A stretch of DNA of 64,000 nt from Paulinella micropora (Eukaryota; Cercozoa; Imbricatea; Euglyphida; Paulinellidae): NCBI GenBank assembly GCA_019918135.1, contig WBZZ01002188.1, forward strand, positions 1 to 64,000. Direction: 5' to 3'. The notes beneath the pieces were generated by a model. The model saw only the letters and a list, made by a program, of their open reading frames with translations. It was not told the origin of the DNA and did no database searches. Made by a program: the position numbers and the translations under genes. Of the stretch, positions 30,656 through 39,049 are shown piece after piece. The first letter of the stretch is position 1, and every line of letters begins with the position of its first letter.

Positions 30656-30660
30656 ACAAA

Positions 30661-32187
30661 ATGCCAACTCAGCACGGCGGAGAACTAGATTTTAGCAGGA
30701 CTGACTACATCAGTGCTTCTTATCGCTTGAATAAGCTTACCCCTCGTGAGGGTTCTATTAATATCACTGTGTCTACCGCAGGAGGACAGGAAAGCAACTT
30801 TGACCTTATCAGCCGTCCTTTTAACTTGGCTCGCTCTGTTTTGAGTTTTAATTATGCCCCAGATGCGAAGGCTGGAAACTACAATAAATGCTTTATGGAT
30901 TGCCTGGCTCCGATTAGGCAGATACAATTGATTACCAGAGGTGGTGTTTATCTTTGCGACATTAACGAAGTCGGCAATATCACTAAGATGATTTGGAAAC
31001 CCGAAACCTCCATTGATGATTTGCTCGCTTTGGAAAATCACGACAATGGAAGTGGAGCTGGTTGTATGCTTCAAAAGTGTAATGCTACAACTACATTTCA
31101 ACCCGCTAGCGATGCTACAAGGTTGGCCGCCTTACAAACAGCCTTGACCGCTTCGGCAGTAGCAGGAAATGCTGCGGGAAACATTGATGCTGGAATTGAT
31201 GTTGCGAAGGCTCAGGTTCAGGCCGCATTAAAGGCTTGGATGGCACAACCCACCACAAATGCCCGCCGACACGATGATGCCCTTATTGCGAATGAGACTG
31301 GCACGAGTAAGTTCGTTAATGTTGCTTTTAATGAGGCTAAGTATTTTTCAGCTGGAACTATTAACAATGCCAGCCCAAGTGTTAATGTTAAGATTAATCT
31401 TGGAATGCTTTACAATACTATTTTCGCTCTGGATAAAACTATTATGTTTCCAGAAATTTTGACTTTGCGGATTGTTTGGCAACAGACACCTAAAATCTTT
31501 TATTATAACAATGATGCTCTTTCCACTGGCGGAGGCACTGTTGCGGTAGCTGATTCAAATGTTACTATTACTAATCTCAGCCTGTTCTTAGCTGTTGAAA
31601 CTAACCCAGATGTTGTTCAATCAATTCAACAGAAGATTATGAGCCCCGAAGGTATGAGCTTCAACATTGATTATTCTTATTTGTATAAAAACACTGTCGG
31701 GCTCGCTTCAACTTCTCAAAATGTTATCCTTAGATTTGACAGAGGGCACGGACGACGAATTAAGAAAATTTATCACTCTGTTTTCAACACAACCGAAAAT
31801 AAGAACACCGCCTATGACAATAGCAACCTGCTCGGTTCTAAGGTCCAAACTTTTTATACCACACTAGACGGAGCACGACTTCAAGAATTCAATGTTGATT
31901 GTCAAACTGGAAAACTAGAAGACTATATGTATCTTAAACCGAAGTTGGAAGGCTCTTCTTTGATGAATAGCAATGTTTATCAATACAACTGGTTTTGGTG
32001 CGATAGCTTTGACAATACCCGTCCGCTGTGGAGCAAGGACCAAAATGAAATCAGCGGATTATCCCTAGACACCGAGCGACGATGGGAGTTTATTGCTACC
32101 ACTGCTAATATTGCTGCCAATCATTACACATTCGTCGTAACTCAGCAAGAAGTAAATGTCAGAAACGGCACCATTACTAGGACCTAA
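30661..32187 (+). CDS. Major capsid protein, double jelly-roll
   Basis: This 508-residue protein has the length, beta-rich composition and position of the double jelly-roll major capsid protein that builds the pseudo-hexameric capsomers. Visible family features include the opening ISASYRLNKLTPREGS, a Gly-rich FNLARSVLSFNY strand region and a long central strand block. It lies after the penton gene with two copies of the GTAAGTG/CACTTAC type signal upstream (30553-30581 and a half copy 30632-30655). Assignment rests on context and general pattern, so it is likely but not proven. Confidence 0.82.
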   Translation: MPTQHGGELDFSRTDYISASYRLNKLTPREGSINITVSTAGGQESNFDLISRPFNLARSVLSFNYAPDAKAGNYNKCFMDCLAPIRQIQLITRGGVYLCDINEVGNITKMIWKPETSIDDLLALENHDNGSGAGCMLQKCNATTTFQPASDATRLAALQTALTASAVAGNAAGNIDAGIDVAKAQVQAALKAWMAQPTTNARRHDDALIANETGTSKFVNVAFNEAKYFSAGTINNASPSVNVKINLGMLYNTIFALDKTIMFPEILTLRIVWQQTPKIFYYNNDALSTGGGTVAVADSNVTITNLSLFLAVETNPDVVQSIQQKIMSPEGMSFNIDYSYLYKNTVGLASTSQNVILRFDRGHGRRIKKIYHSVFNTTENKNTAYDNSNLLGSKVQTFYTTLDGARLQEFNVDCQTGKLEDYMYLKPKLEGSSLMNSNVYQYNWFWCDSFDNTRPLWSKDQNEISGLSLDTERRWEFIATTANIAANHYTFVVTQQEVNVRNGTITRT

Positions 32188-32247
32188 ATAGGGGCAAGCA
32201 GGTAATTAATTTTGATAGATTATTTTTTTTTTTTTTTTGATAATATA

Positions 32248-33504
32248 GAAACTATGACATCCCACCAACGAAATTTAGTCGCCCAAAATCCAGGCGGAGA
32301 CTTCGTAAATGTCAAAGTCGGGTATGATGGATATGTAGGTGGTCAAAATATGAAAACCGCATTTGGTGAAAGCTTAACCAGTTCATTAACACCAGTATTA
32401 CAGGAAATCTTTCCATATACTATCAATACAAGGGTATGGACGAAAACCGAAACAAAATCAAGTGTGTCATTTTTAAACAATATGGCTGAATTAAAAACAA
32501 CCGCAGATATTACTTCTAATGCCGTTATGGAAAGCAAAAGAAAAATAAAATACAGAACTGGTATGGGAGTTTTAGCCCGCTTCACTGCTTTATGGACTAC
32601 TGATGAAACTAAGGAATATATATCATTTATTGGTATAGGCGATACCGCACTACAAAATGGATTCTACTTTTATAAGGATGGTGTGGTTGGTTTCTGTATA
32701 GCGCACGCGAAAGGAGGTGTTGTTTCCTATATTCAACAAGCAACCTGGGATGACCCATGTGATGGAACAGGCGATATGCCGCTCTTGGATTTGACGAAGG
32801 GGAATGTCTTTCAAATTCAATTTCAATATTTGGGCTTTGGGGCCATTAAGTTTTCAATTGAGAACCCCAACACAGGCGAATTCCAGCAAGTCCATATGAT
32901 TAAGTATGCGAATGCCAACACGGGTGTCAGTCTGCGGAATACAACTCTTCCATTTGTTGCTAGAATGAGAAATGATGCCGATACAGGAATACAAAGTTTA
33001 AAAACAGCAAGTTGTAGTATGTTTATTGAGGGCGCTAACACCGTTAATTCAAGCATATCTAACGAAGCGGAAGGAAGTGAACCAGCGAGCACTACTGAAA
33101 GCCCAATTCTTAGCATAAAAAATAAATCGCTTTTTAATGGCGGTGCTACAAATTATTCAATCGTTTATCCATCTCTCGTTAGCATATCAAACGATGATAC
33201 CAAAGTTAATGTAGTGCGAATTGTGAAAACAACTGGAACACTTACGGCGGAGAACTTTGCTGATATTGATGCTACAACTTCAATCGTGTCAAAGGATACC
33301 GCCGCGACTGCTCTTGGTGGTGCCACTATAACGGATGTCATACTTAAACTGTATGTTAATGCTACTTCTAGCCAGCTTATTGACTTGCGAACTTACGACA
33401 TACAACTAGCACCTGGTGAAAATCTAACATTTTTACAAAAGGCTGTCTCTGCTGGTGGAGGAGGAAATGTGAGTGTTATCGTTAATTTCTTAGAAGACCA
33501 GTAG
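32248..33504 (+). CDS. Beta-rich structural protein, possible spike or receptor-binding protein
   Basis: This protein has about 418 residues from the ATG before TSHQRNLVAQ; a longer reading adds 12 hydrophobic residues from a T-run and is less likely. A beta-rich N-terminal domain (to about residue 270) resembles lectin-like folds seen in virion spike proteins, and a second beta-rich domain (about 300-418) follows a Ser/Glu/Thr linker. No family is recognised with certainty. It sits just after the major capsid gene, so a surface role is likely. A GC-rich hairpin overlaps the stop codon. Confidence 0.65.
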   Translation, partial: ETMTSHQRNLVAQNPGGDFVNVKVGYDGYVGGQNMKTAFGESLTSSLTPVLQEIFPYTINTRVWTKTETKSSVSFLNNMAELKTTADITSNAVMESKRKIKYRTGMGVLARFTALWTTDETKEYISFIGIGDTALQNGFYFYKDGVVGFCIAHAKGGVVSYIQQATWDDPCDGTGDMPLLDLTKGNVFQIQFQYLGFGAIKFSIENPNTGEFQQVHMIKYANANTGVSLRNTTLPFVARMRNDADTGIQSLKTASCSMFIEGANTVNSSISNEAEGSEPASTTESPILSIKNKSLFNGGATNYSIVYPSLVSISNDDTKVNVVRIVKTTGTLTAENFADIDATTSIVSKDTAATALGGATITDVILKLYVNATSSQLIDLRTYDIQLAPGENLTFLQKAVSAGGGGNVSVIVNFLEDQ

Positions 33505-33521
33505 TAGGGGCAAGCCCCTAC
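33504..33521 (+). terminator. GC-rich 3' hairpin after the spike-like gene
   Basis: GTAGGGG and CCCCTAC enclose a CAAG loop. It starts at the last base of the stop codon, as in the other copies. Confidence 0.65.
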
Positions 33522-33556
33522 AACCCCTTCGCGGAAGCAAAAAAAATACAAAGACT

Positions 33557-33832
33557 TTACAAATACTTTTTCAATTCAGCCGTATTTCTACACCACGGTT
33601 GACGAACTAGCCATTCAATATATGGCTTATCAATCTTTGCGAAATCATCAAACTTCTTTCCCTTGTATTTGCCGAATTGAAAAGTGTCTTTGGGTTGAGT
33701 ATTTCTCTTTTCTTCAATTGCTTTTATTTCGTCGTGGATTACCTTTTGGACATCTTCCAACGAGAAGGATTTTTTTTCGCCTTCAATGGAAAGTTTTTGG
33801 AACTTCTCGCACAGTCTTGTTAGGGTAGTCAT
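33557..33832 (-). CDS. Small protein with Exo X C-terminal-like domain
   Basis: The gene encodes 91 residues. The C-terminal half, FGKYKGKKFDDFAKIDKPYI followed by a EWLVRQPWC segment, matches the small domain often found at the C-terminus of exonuclease X-like proteins and alone in phages and large DNA viruses. The N-terminal half is a charged helix. TATATA lies just upstream of the start. Probable nucleic-acid-binding role; exact function unknown. Confidence 0.65.
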   Translation of the reverse strand: MTTLTRLCEKFQKLSIEGEKKSFSLEDVQKVIHDEIKAIEEKRNTQPKDTFQFGKYKGKKFDDFAKIDKPYIEWLVRQPWCRNTAELKKYL

Positions 33833-33902
33833 GGTAGAGTATATATAGTAGGGAGGAAAAAATAAAAAAATTAAATAAATAATATAGGAACTTGGAGGTG
33901 CG

Positions 33903-34703
33903 ATGTCTGAGTGGATTGTCTTTGTAAAAGCTTACTCCGCTAAGCATGGTATAAGCTACGGGGAGGCGTTGAAAAAGGCGGGTAAGGCGTACAGAAAGCA
34001 GAAGGGAGGCAGTGCGGAGTTGTCTGAGGATGTCTATTCGCCCTCGTCTGAACGAAAAGGGGCTGACGGATGGAAGCCTGTCGCCAGCAAAGAAAAATCA
34101 ACAGTGTATGAGAAAGATGGTATTGGCCTTCCAGGCCAAGCTGGCTTTCAGCCACGCAAAGCTATTGTCGCATTTAGAGGTTCAGTAGATAAAAGGGACC
34201 TGTTAACAGATGTCGCATTAGTAAAGGGAGTATTGAAAAGAACTCCGAGTTATAAAGAAGAGCAGAAGTTGGTTGATGAAGTCATAAAGAAATATGGTAA
34301 GGATAACGTAGAACTTACGGGTCATAGTCTGGGTGGCACGATAGCGAAAGACCTGAGCCGACAGACTGGTGTAAGGGCGACCACATACAACAAAGGCAGT
34401 AGCACGAAGGACCTCATTGAAGGAGTGATTGACAGAGTAGCCACTAGGGTAAATCCGAAAGGGAAGCGGGCTAAGACAGCGAGGCTGACCACGAACTACC
34501 GGACAGCATTCGACCCCGTTTCATTGTTAGGGGCGACGGCTGTAAATACTAAGTTAGTGAAGCCGACGAGGGGAGTTCATACTATTAGGAGCTTCAAGGG
34601 TAGGGGCAAGCCCCTACAACCCCGGGGTTCGATTGCGAAGCTCCGCTTCTCAAAGCGGGAAGGGGTTTCCCCTTTCAAAGGAGCCAAAAAAATATATCTA
34701 TAA
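33903..34703 (+). CDS. Lipase class 3-like hydrolase
   Basis: This is a 266-residue alpha/beta hydrolase. The nucleophile elbow GHSLGG is at about residues 139-144, preceded by an AIVAFRGSV strand (about 87) as in class 3 lipases. The N-terminal 40 residues (WIVFVKAYSAKHGISYGEAL) form a small helical module common in proteins of large DNA viruses and relatives. A lipase might help the particle breach or leave membranes. A GC-rich hairpin of the terminator type (34600-34617) lies within the last 35 codons, so the true end might be read differently. Confidence 0.75.
   Translation: MSEWIVFVKAYSAKHGISYGEALKKAGKAYRKQKGGSAELSEDVYSPSSERKGADGWKPVASKEKSTVYEKDGIGLPGQAGFQPRKAIVAFRGSVDKRDLLTDVALVKGVLKRTPSYKEEQKLVDEVIKKYGKDNVELTGHSLGGTIAKDLSRQTGVRATTYNKGSSTKDLIEGVIDRVATRVNPKGKRAKTARLTTNYRTAFDPVSLLGATAVNTKLVKPTRGVHTIRSFKGRGKPLQPRGSIAKLRFSKREGVSPFKGAKKIYL
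34600..34617 (+). terminator. GC-rich 3' hairpin within the lipase gene end
   Basis: The sequence is identical to the hairpin at 33504-33521 but lies inside the last part of the lipase reading frame. It may end the lipase transcript early or be read through. Confidence 0.5.
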
Positions 34704-34704
34704 T

Positions 34705-37700
34705 TTAACTTCTTATGTGGAAACCGAGCGGGATGCTGTCGTTATCGTTAATGAACTCACGACCGGCCCATTTATTCTCATTAACTTGTTTTTTAACATT
34801 TGTCATATGTAAAATGCTGAAGTGCGGGACTTGTTGTTGTTTGCTGTTTCTATCAATGTGTATTTTTTTCATTTGAAAACCCTTTACATTTTCAATGCTA
34901 CCGCCTTTATCCATCTTATCATATACATCATAGTTTAGCTGTTGAGCATCTAAGCCTTTACCCCTAAAATGGAAGTATCTTTTAACGCCGTTTTCAGCCG
35001 TTTCTATATGAACTCCTTTTGATATGTGCTTGAGGTCGTTTTTTGTCATCCCTTCCGTAAAGGCTTCCTTCGTCGTAAATTCTAACATATATAGTTTTGG
35101 TGCTATCCACACACCTTTTATAATCTTGGATCCATCGCCTAAGTCGTCCCCTATACCGCCAAGTTTCTTATTACCCATATTCTTGATATATCTAGCACAT
35201 CTCGCGTGGATTTGTAAGCTGTCTGTGTCGGTGTAGTAAAAGTCGTCCGCGATGGTTCTGTTCGGGTTGGCTTCCTTAATATAGTTGAACATAATGCGGC
35301 GGCTGTATGCTAGTATGAATGCCCCATAGTGTGAAGGCTTTGTTATGCTACTCTCTAATAATATTGGATTGCGAGGTAAGCCCGATATATGCCATAAATC
35401 TTTTCCTTGTTTGTCCGTAAATTTAACAATGTCAGTTATTTGATTACTATTCCAGAATTTCCAGTATTCTTCGTTAGTCTGTATATATGTTGTAATAGAT
35501 GGTATCGGTCTCTGTATCATCTTACCGTATAGACTATTCATAAACAGCTTGGCGAGCAGATATTGCGGGCTACCTTTCTCAGCATTTTCCTTCGCCTTAA
35601 ACATATCGTCTATGTATTTGGCAAAGACACATTCAGATTTTACAGTGTAATATCCTTTATGAATGCTGACAGTATAACCTTCGGCTACCATGTCTTCGAT
35701 GTCTACACTCGTAAGCCATTGGTCCTTCATATCCTCTAGTCGCCATTTAAGAGAGCCCATATGGTCCCGCTGTCCAATTCTGGAGTGTAGTATATTTTTT
35801 GGAGAAATGTAGTCAAGGTTGTAAATACCGATTTGAAGGTTTCGCGGGTCGAATGGACCGATTGTTTCTATTATATCACCAACCATAAACTCATCCAACA
35901 TTGCTGATGGGTATAGAGAGACAACATCCGCATCAATCAGGTAATCATCTATATCAGTGTATCCTATTTCTTTTTTCAAATATCTTTCATACTGAGCTGA
36001 AATGAACCGCCTCTTAGACGGGTAAGTCCTTCCGCCGATAATGGATTTTCTAAATGCTCTTTCCTGCTCCACCGTTGGAAGTCTCACCTCGTATTTACCG
36101 TCTACGTATTTTTTCCATATGTTAAAAGCGAGACTTGAAGTTGAAATGTATGAAGTTAGATTGACCTTATGAGCTGTAAATATAGTAGTGTTTATCTTAT
36201 CGTATAATTCCTTCAAACCCATAACATCATTCCTTAGATAAGCCAGACAGTCCTGCTTCATCTTTTCTTCCATATCTTCCCATCTGCGTGCTTGTTCGTG
36301 GTCAAAGTCTCCCTTAAGCACTGAGCACCCCATACTTTCAAGATTTACTTTAAGACTTCCTTGAGTATGCTTACACATATCCCACATCTTAACATTTTCA
36401 AACTCTAAGCAGATGATAGAGCCGTTGTTAATTTTTGACGACTTAATCTTAATACCTCTTTTAATTAATTCCTGGTGTATGAAGTAGTGGTCAAAGTTCG
36501 CTCCGTTAAAACCATTAACATATAGAACGGGCGGTTTGTCATTTTTACATTTCGACTCCCATCCTTCTTTTATAAGGTTGCCTCGTTTTATTAGAAGGTC
36601 CACGAATTGGCTTATACAGTCTTTACCTGCTATGTATTTGAAACCCTCAGAGCCCTGAGTATATCCGACTATGTAGCATTCGTGGATATCGTAGCCGACC
36701 GCGATGGTTGTATTTCTAAATGTTTCCAAATCGTAATGGAGAACTTGGTCGTTATTTATTTTTTCTTCTGTGTGTAGTTTAGTTATTAAGTGTCTTTTAC
36801 CATTCTTCTTCAATCTAATATCAGCAAACTTCTTCATATTGAGACTACAAGTATGTTTCTTTAAGTATAGTTTCAAACAGTCTTCGCACCGCTTCTTGAA
36901 TTGCTTAACCAGTCCGTAATAGTGGTTATTTTCTAAAAAGATTAGTTTATCTGGTTCTTGTCCTTCTTCATTTGTGCTGACTGTTTCCTTCATAACGTGG
37001 TCTGTTATTTCGTATGTTTTCCCTTCTTTCCCATATTTTTTCAATATTTGGACGGCTATTGAAAATGGTATGGGGGAGTTTGGAGGAAGGTTGAATTCGG
37101 CTCGGACAATATTACAGCGGTTCTTGTTCATCGGTTTAATATTTAGAATATCCTTACATAAGAAGAATAAGCAGTTGTTGTTTTTGCTTGGCGGAGATAT
37201 CTTTTTACCTTCTTCAACTTTCTCCCTCTTTTCAGTTTTTCCTTCATAGCATCCTCCGCCGTTTTCTTGAACTATGGTTATTTCCACGTATCGTATGGTT
37301 CTTTCATATCCTCTCTCGCCAGCTTCAATATTGTTTATGTTGAACTCGTTCAGAGCATCCATAAATACTGTATCGTATTGACGGAGTTGAAATGAATTGA
37401 AACTTTTCTTTTTTAAATAGTGATCGTATCGCTCATTAGCAGGAGCTGTGGAGTATGTTATAGATATATTGACGTCCGCGTTAGCCGTCATCCCTTCCCT
37501 TCTAGCATATCGTATAGCGGGTATCAATACCTTCTCTTCTAGAGCGTCAGTGTCATAGAAGCTTATATCTAAATCCCTAAATTTGAATGTGAGAGAGTTC
37601 AGCTGGTTATCCCTCCTAACTTCGTAATCGTTTGCTTTAAACTCTCGCCGCTTTGCTTCTCGCGTCTTTGCCTCGCGGAGATTTGCTTTCGTATTACTAC

Positions 37701-37830
37701 GGATGTTAGATAAAAGGTCTCGGCGGTTTCTTTTATCTTTCGTTTCAACTTTTCTCAGCTTAGCCTTAGCTTGAAGAAGTTGAACATATTGCTTGTTTGG
37801 TCTTGGTGGTAGAGGGGGCTTATATGACAT
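34705..37830 (-). CDS. polB: Protein-primed family B DNA polymerase
   Basis: This 1041-residue replicative polymerase of the protein-primed type is used by Polintons, virophages and adenoviruses. Exonuclease motifs: HYDLETF (about 366), NGFNGANFDHYF (about 438) and YLRNDVMGLKELYD (about 529). Polymerase motifs: DADVVSLYPSAM (about 632), the Lys/Asn motif LFMNSLYGKM (about 762) and YTDTDSL (about 865). The N-terminal 350 residues are basic and may hold the terminal-protein region (inference). It converges on the lipase gene with 1 bp between the two stops. It looks whole; two truncated copies lie at 1-1915 and 12721-14777. Confidence 0.95.
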   Translation of the reverse strand: MSYKPPLPPRPNKQYVQLLQAKAKLRKVETKDKRNRRDLLSNIRSNTKANLREAKTREAKRREFKANDYEVRRDNQLNSLTFKFRDLDISFYDTDALEEKVLIPAIRYARREGMTANADVNISITYSTAPANERYDHYLKKKSFNSFQLRQYDTVFMDALNEFNINNIEAGERGYERTIRYVEITIVQENGGGCYEGKTEKREKVEEGKKISPPSKNNNCLFFLCKDILNIKPMNKNRCNIVRAEFNLPPNSPIPFSIAVQILKKYGKEGKTYEITDHVMKETVSTNEEGQEPDKLIFLENNHYYGLVKQFKKRCEDCLKLYLKKHTCSLNMKKFADIRLKKNGKRHLITKLHTEEKINNDQVLHYDLETFRNTTIAVGYDIHECYIVGYTQGSEGFKYIAGKDCISQFVDLLIKRGNLIKEGWESKCKNDKPPVLYVNGFNGANFDHYFIHQELIKRGIKIKSSKINNGSIICLEFENVKMWDMCKHTQGSLKVNLESMGCSVLKGDFDHEQARRWEDMEEKMKQDCLAYLRNDVMGLKELYDKINTTIFTAHKVNLTSYISTSSLAFNIWKKYVDGKYEVRLPTVEQERAFRKSIIGGRTYPSKRRFISAQYERYLKKEIGYTDIDDYLIDADVVSLYPSAMLDEFMVGDIIETIGPFDPRNLQIGIYNLDYISPKNILHSRIGQRDHMGSLKWRLEDMKDQWLTSVDIEDMVAEGYTVSIHKGYYTVKSECVFAKYIDDMFKAKENAEKGSPQYLLAKLFMNSLYGKMIQRPIPSITTYIQTNEEYWKFWNSNQITDIVKFTDKQGKDLWHISGLPRNPILLESSITKPSHYGAFILAYSRRIMFNYIKEANPNRTIADDFYYTDTDSLQIHARCARYIKNMGNKKLGGIGDDLGDGSKIIKGVWIAPKLYMLEFTTKEAFTEGMTKNDLKHISKGVHIETAENGVKRYFHFRGKGLDAQQLNYDVYDKMDKGGSIENVKGFQMKKIHIDRNSKQQQVPHFSILHMTNVKKQVNENKWAGREFINDNDSIPLGFHIRS

Positions 37831-37966
37831 TATGTTATATTATGGAAAGATTTTTTGGTTTTGAATTAATCCCAATGATTGATAATATATCTGTGTTATT
37901 TGTTTAGATGATAATTATATAAATGTAAAAAAAATTTATTGGAAAAAAATTAATTAATTACATCTG

Positions 37967-38218
37967 TCATATTTCAACTTCTACATCACTTTCAATTTTT
38001 TGTTTCTTTTTCATAGCATATCGCTCCTTCCTTCTCGCCGATATGGCTTCTTTATTCCTTTCGTAATATGAAACTCCCGCCTTTCTATACATTTCTGGAT
38101 TTTTTAAGACATATCTTCTTGAAGCCTCGTAATGAGCTTTTTTCTTTTCTTCAACAGATGTGTATTTAGCAGGTCTCCCTAGCTTTACAGAGCCGACCGG
38201 TCCGCTTTGTGATGGCAT
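37967..38218 (-). CDS. Small basic GRP-motif protein
   Basis: This 83-residue protein is basic, with LGRPAKYTSVEEKKKAHYEA near its start. The GRP core with flanking basic residues resembles an AT-hook. The remainder is helical, with repeated Arg/Tyr/Lys patterns like small DNA-binding proteins encoded by large DNA viruses. It lies between the polymerase and HIRAN genes on the same strand. Probable DNA-binding role, inferred. Confidence 0.55.
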   Translation of the reverse strand: MPSQSGPVGSVKLGRPAKYTSVEEKKKAHYEASRRYVLKNPEMYRKAGVSYYERNKEAISARRKERYAMKKKQKIESDVEVEI

Positions 38219-38286
38219 AGAACCTTTTTCACTAAACTTATTGTTATATAATAATAATCATAATTATATAAATGAAAAATTAATTC

Positions 38287-38721
38287 TTATTGTTTCACTT
38301 GAATTGTTATCTCCATTCCGTAATTCTTACCTTGACCACCACCATATACTTTATAATGAACTTTTCGTTTTTCTGGTAGTTTCTCGTTTATTTCTTTTGC
38401 TAGTTCTTTCGCCACATAGCCCAAATGTTTTCCATCACTTGTTTCAACTTTAATAGCATTTTTGTCGAATGGATTATTCGGTTCTTTCACTATATAAACA
38501 TTCGTTCTTGGATTACGAATGAGATATATTAAATTATTTTGTCTTCCCTCAAATGACACCCCGACAACTTTCGTTCCGATGAACACCATGATTTTATTTC
38601 TATACGGTCTATGCCCGTAGGGTATATAGTTGTTATGATATTTTTTTAAATGATAATTAATTAAATGATAAATAATTAAATTTTGATTTCTTATGATGTA
38701 GGACGCTTTCATTACAGGCAT
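38287..38721 (-). CDS. HIRAN-domain protein
   Basis: This protein has 144 residues, or about 101 if translation starts at the internal ATG before VFIGTKVVGV. The C-terminal 100 residues contain a HIRAN-like pattern: VVGVSFEGRQ, then VKEPNNPFDKNAIKV, then HLGYVAKELAKEI. HIRAN domains bind 3' DNA ends, as in the HLTF helicase. As a stand-alone protein next to a polymerase gene it could recognise replication or repair intermediates (inference). It is the outermost gene before the right terminal repeat. Confidence 0.75.
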   Translation of the reverse strand: MPVMKASYIIRNQNLIIYHLINYHLKKYHNNYIPYGHRPYRNKIMVFIGTKVVGVSFEGRQNNLIYLIRNPRTNVYIVKEPNNPFDKNAIKVETSDGKHLGYVAKELAKEINEKLPEKRKVHYKVYGGGQGKNYGMEITIQVKQ

Positions 38722-38754
38722 TTTCTTTTAATGTGTCTAGTTCTGCCTTTCAAC

Positions 38755-39043
38755 TTTTTTGCGTTTTTGCGTTTGTGCGACAAAAACAGCAGAAACTATC
38801 GCAAGAGAGAAAAAGCGTGCGACGCTGCGACAAAAATCACCGCGCAGTCGCATCGAAGTTTGGCTGTCCAATTCTATTTTACTTTTCTACGTATCGAATT
38901 ATTCTATAATCTCATTTCGCTTCCTTCTTGATTTCTACATGATTTCTTTATGATGTTTAAAAATAGCGATTTGGGTCTGAAAAGATCCTTTTTTAGAGGG
39001 CATTTTCTTAAAAATGACCCTAAAAAAAGGATAATCATCTTCT
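38755..39043 (-). repeat. Polinton right terminal inverted repeat
   Basis: This mirrors the left terminal repeat and ends in CATCTTCT, followed directly by the AATAAT target duplication. The near identity of the two ends suggests recent insertion or recent copying. Confidence 0.9.
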
Positions 39044-39049
39044 AATAAT
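39044..39049 (+). other. Target site duplication, right (AATAAT)
   Basis: This matches the left target copy exactly. It marks the join between the Polinton and retroelement Y and shows that X and Y were neighbours before insertion at this site. Confidence 0.85.

Larger units (their letters stand above)
18304..39043 (+). mobile_element. Polinton/Maverick-type element, apparently whole
   Basis: This 20,740-bp element is bounded by terminal inverted repeats of about 289 bp, and AATAAT lies directly outside both ends (18298-18303 and 39044-39049), the 6-bp duplication known for Polintons. It encodes the full core set: rve integrase, protein-primed family B polymerase, A32-like packaging ATPase, adenain-like protease, major capsid, penton, plus fibre, lipase and accessory genes. 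Left-half genes lie on both strands; structural genes run rightward; replication genes at the right end run leftward. The terminal repeats are almost identical and nearly all genes are open, so it looks whole or nearly so (at most about one break) and very recent. Relatives include virophages and Polinton-like viruses. Confidence 0.93.
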
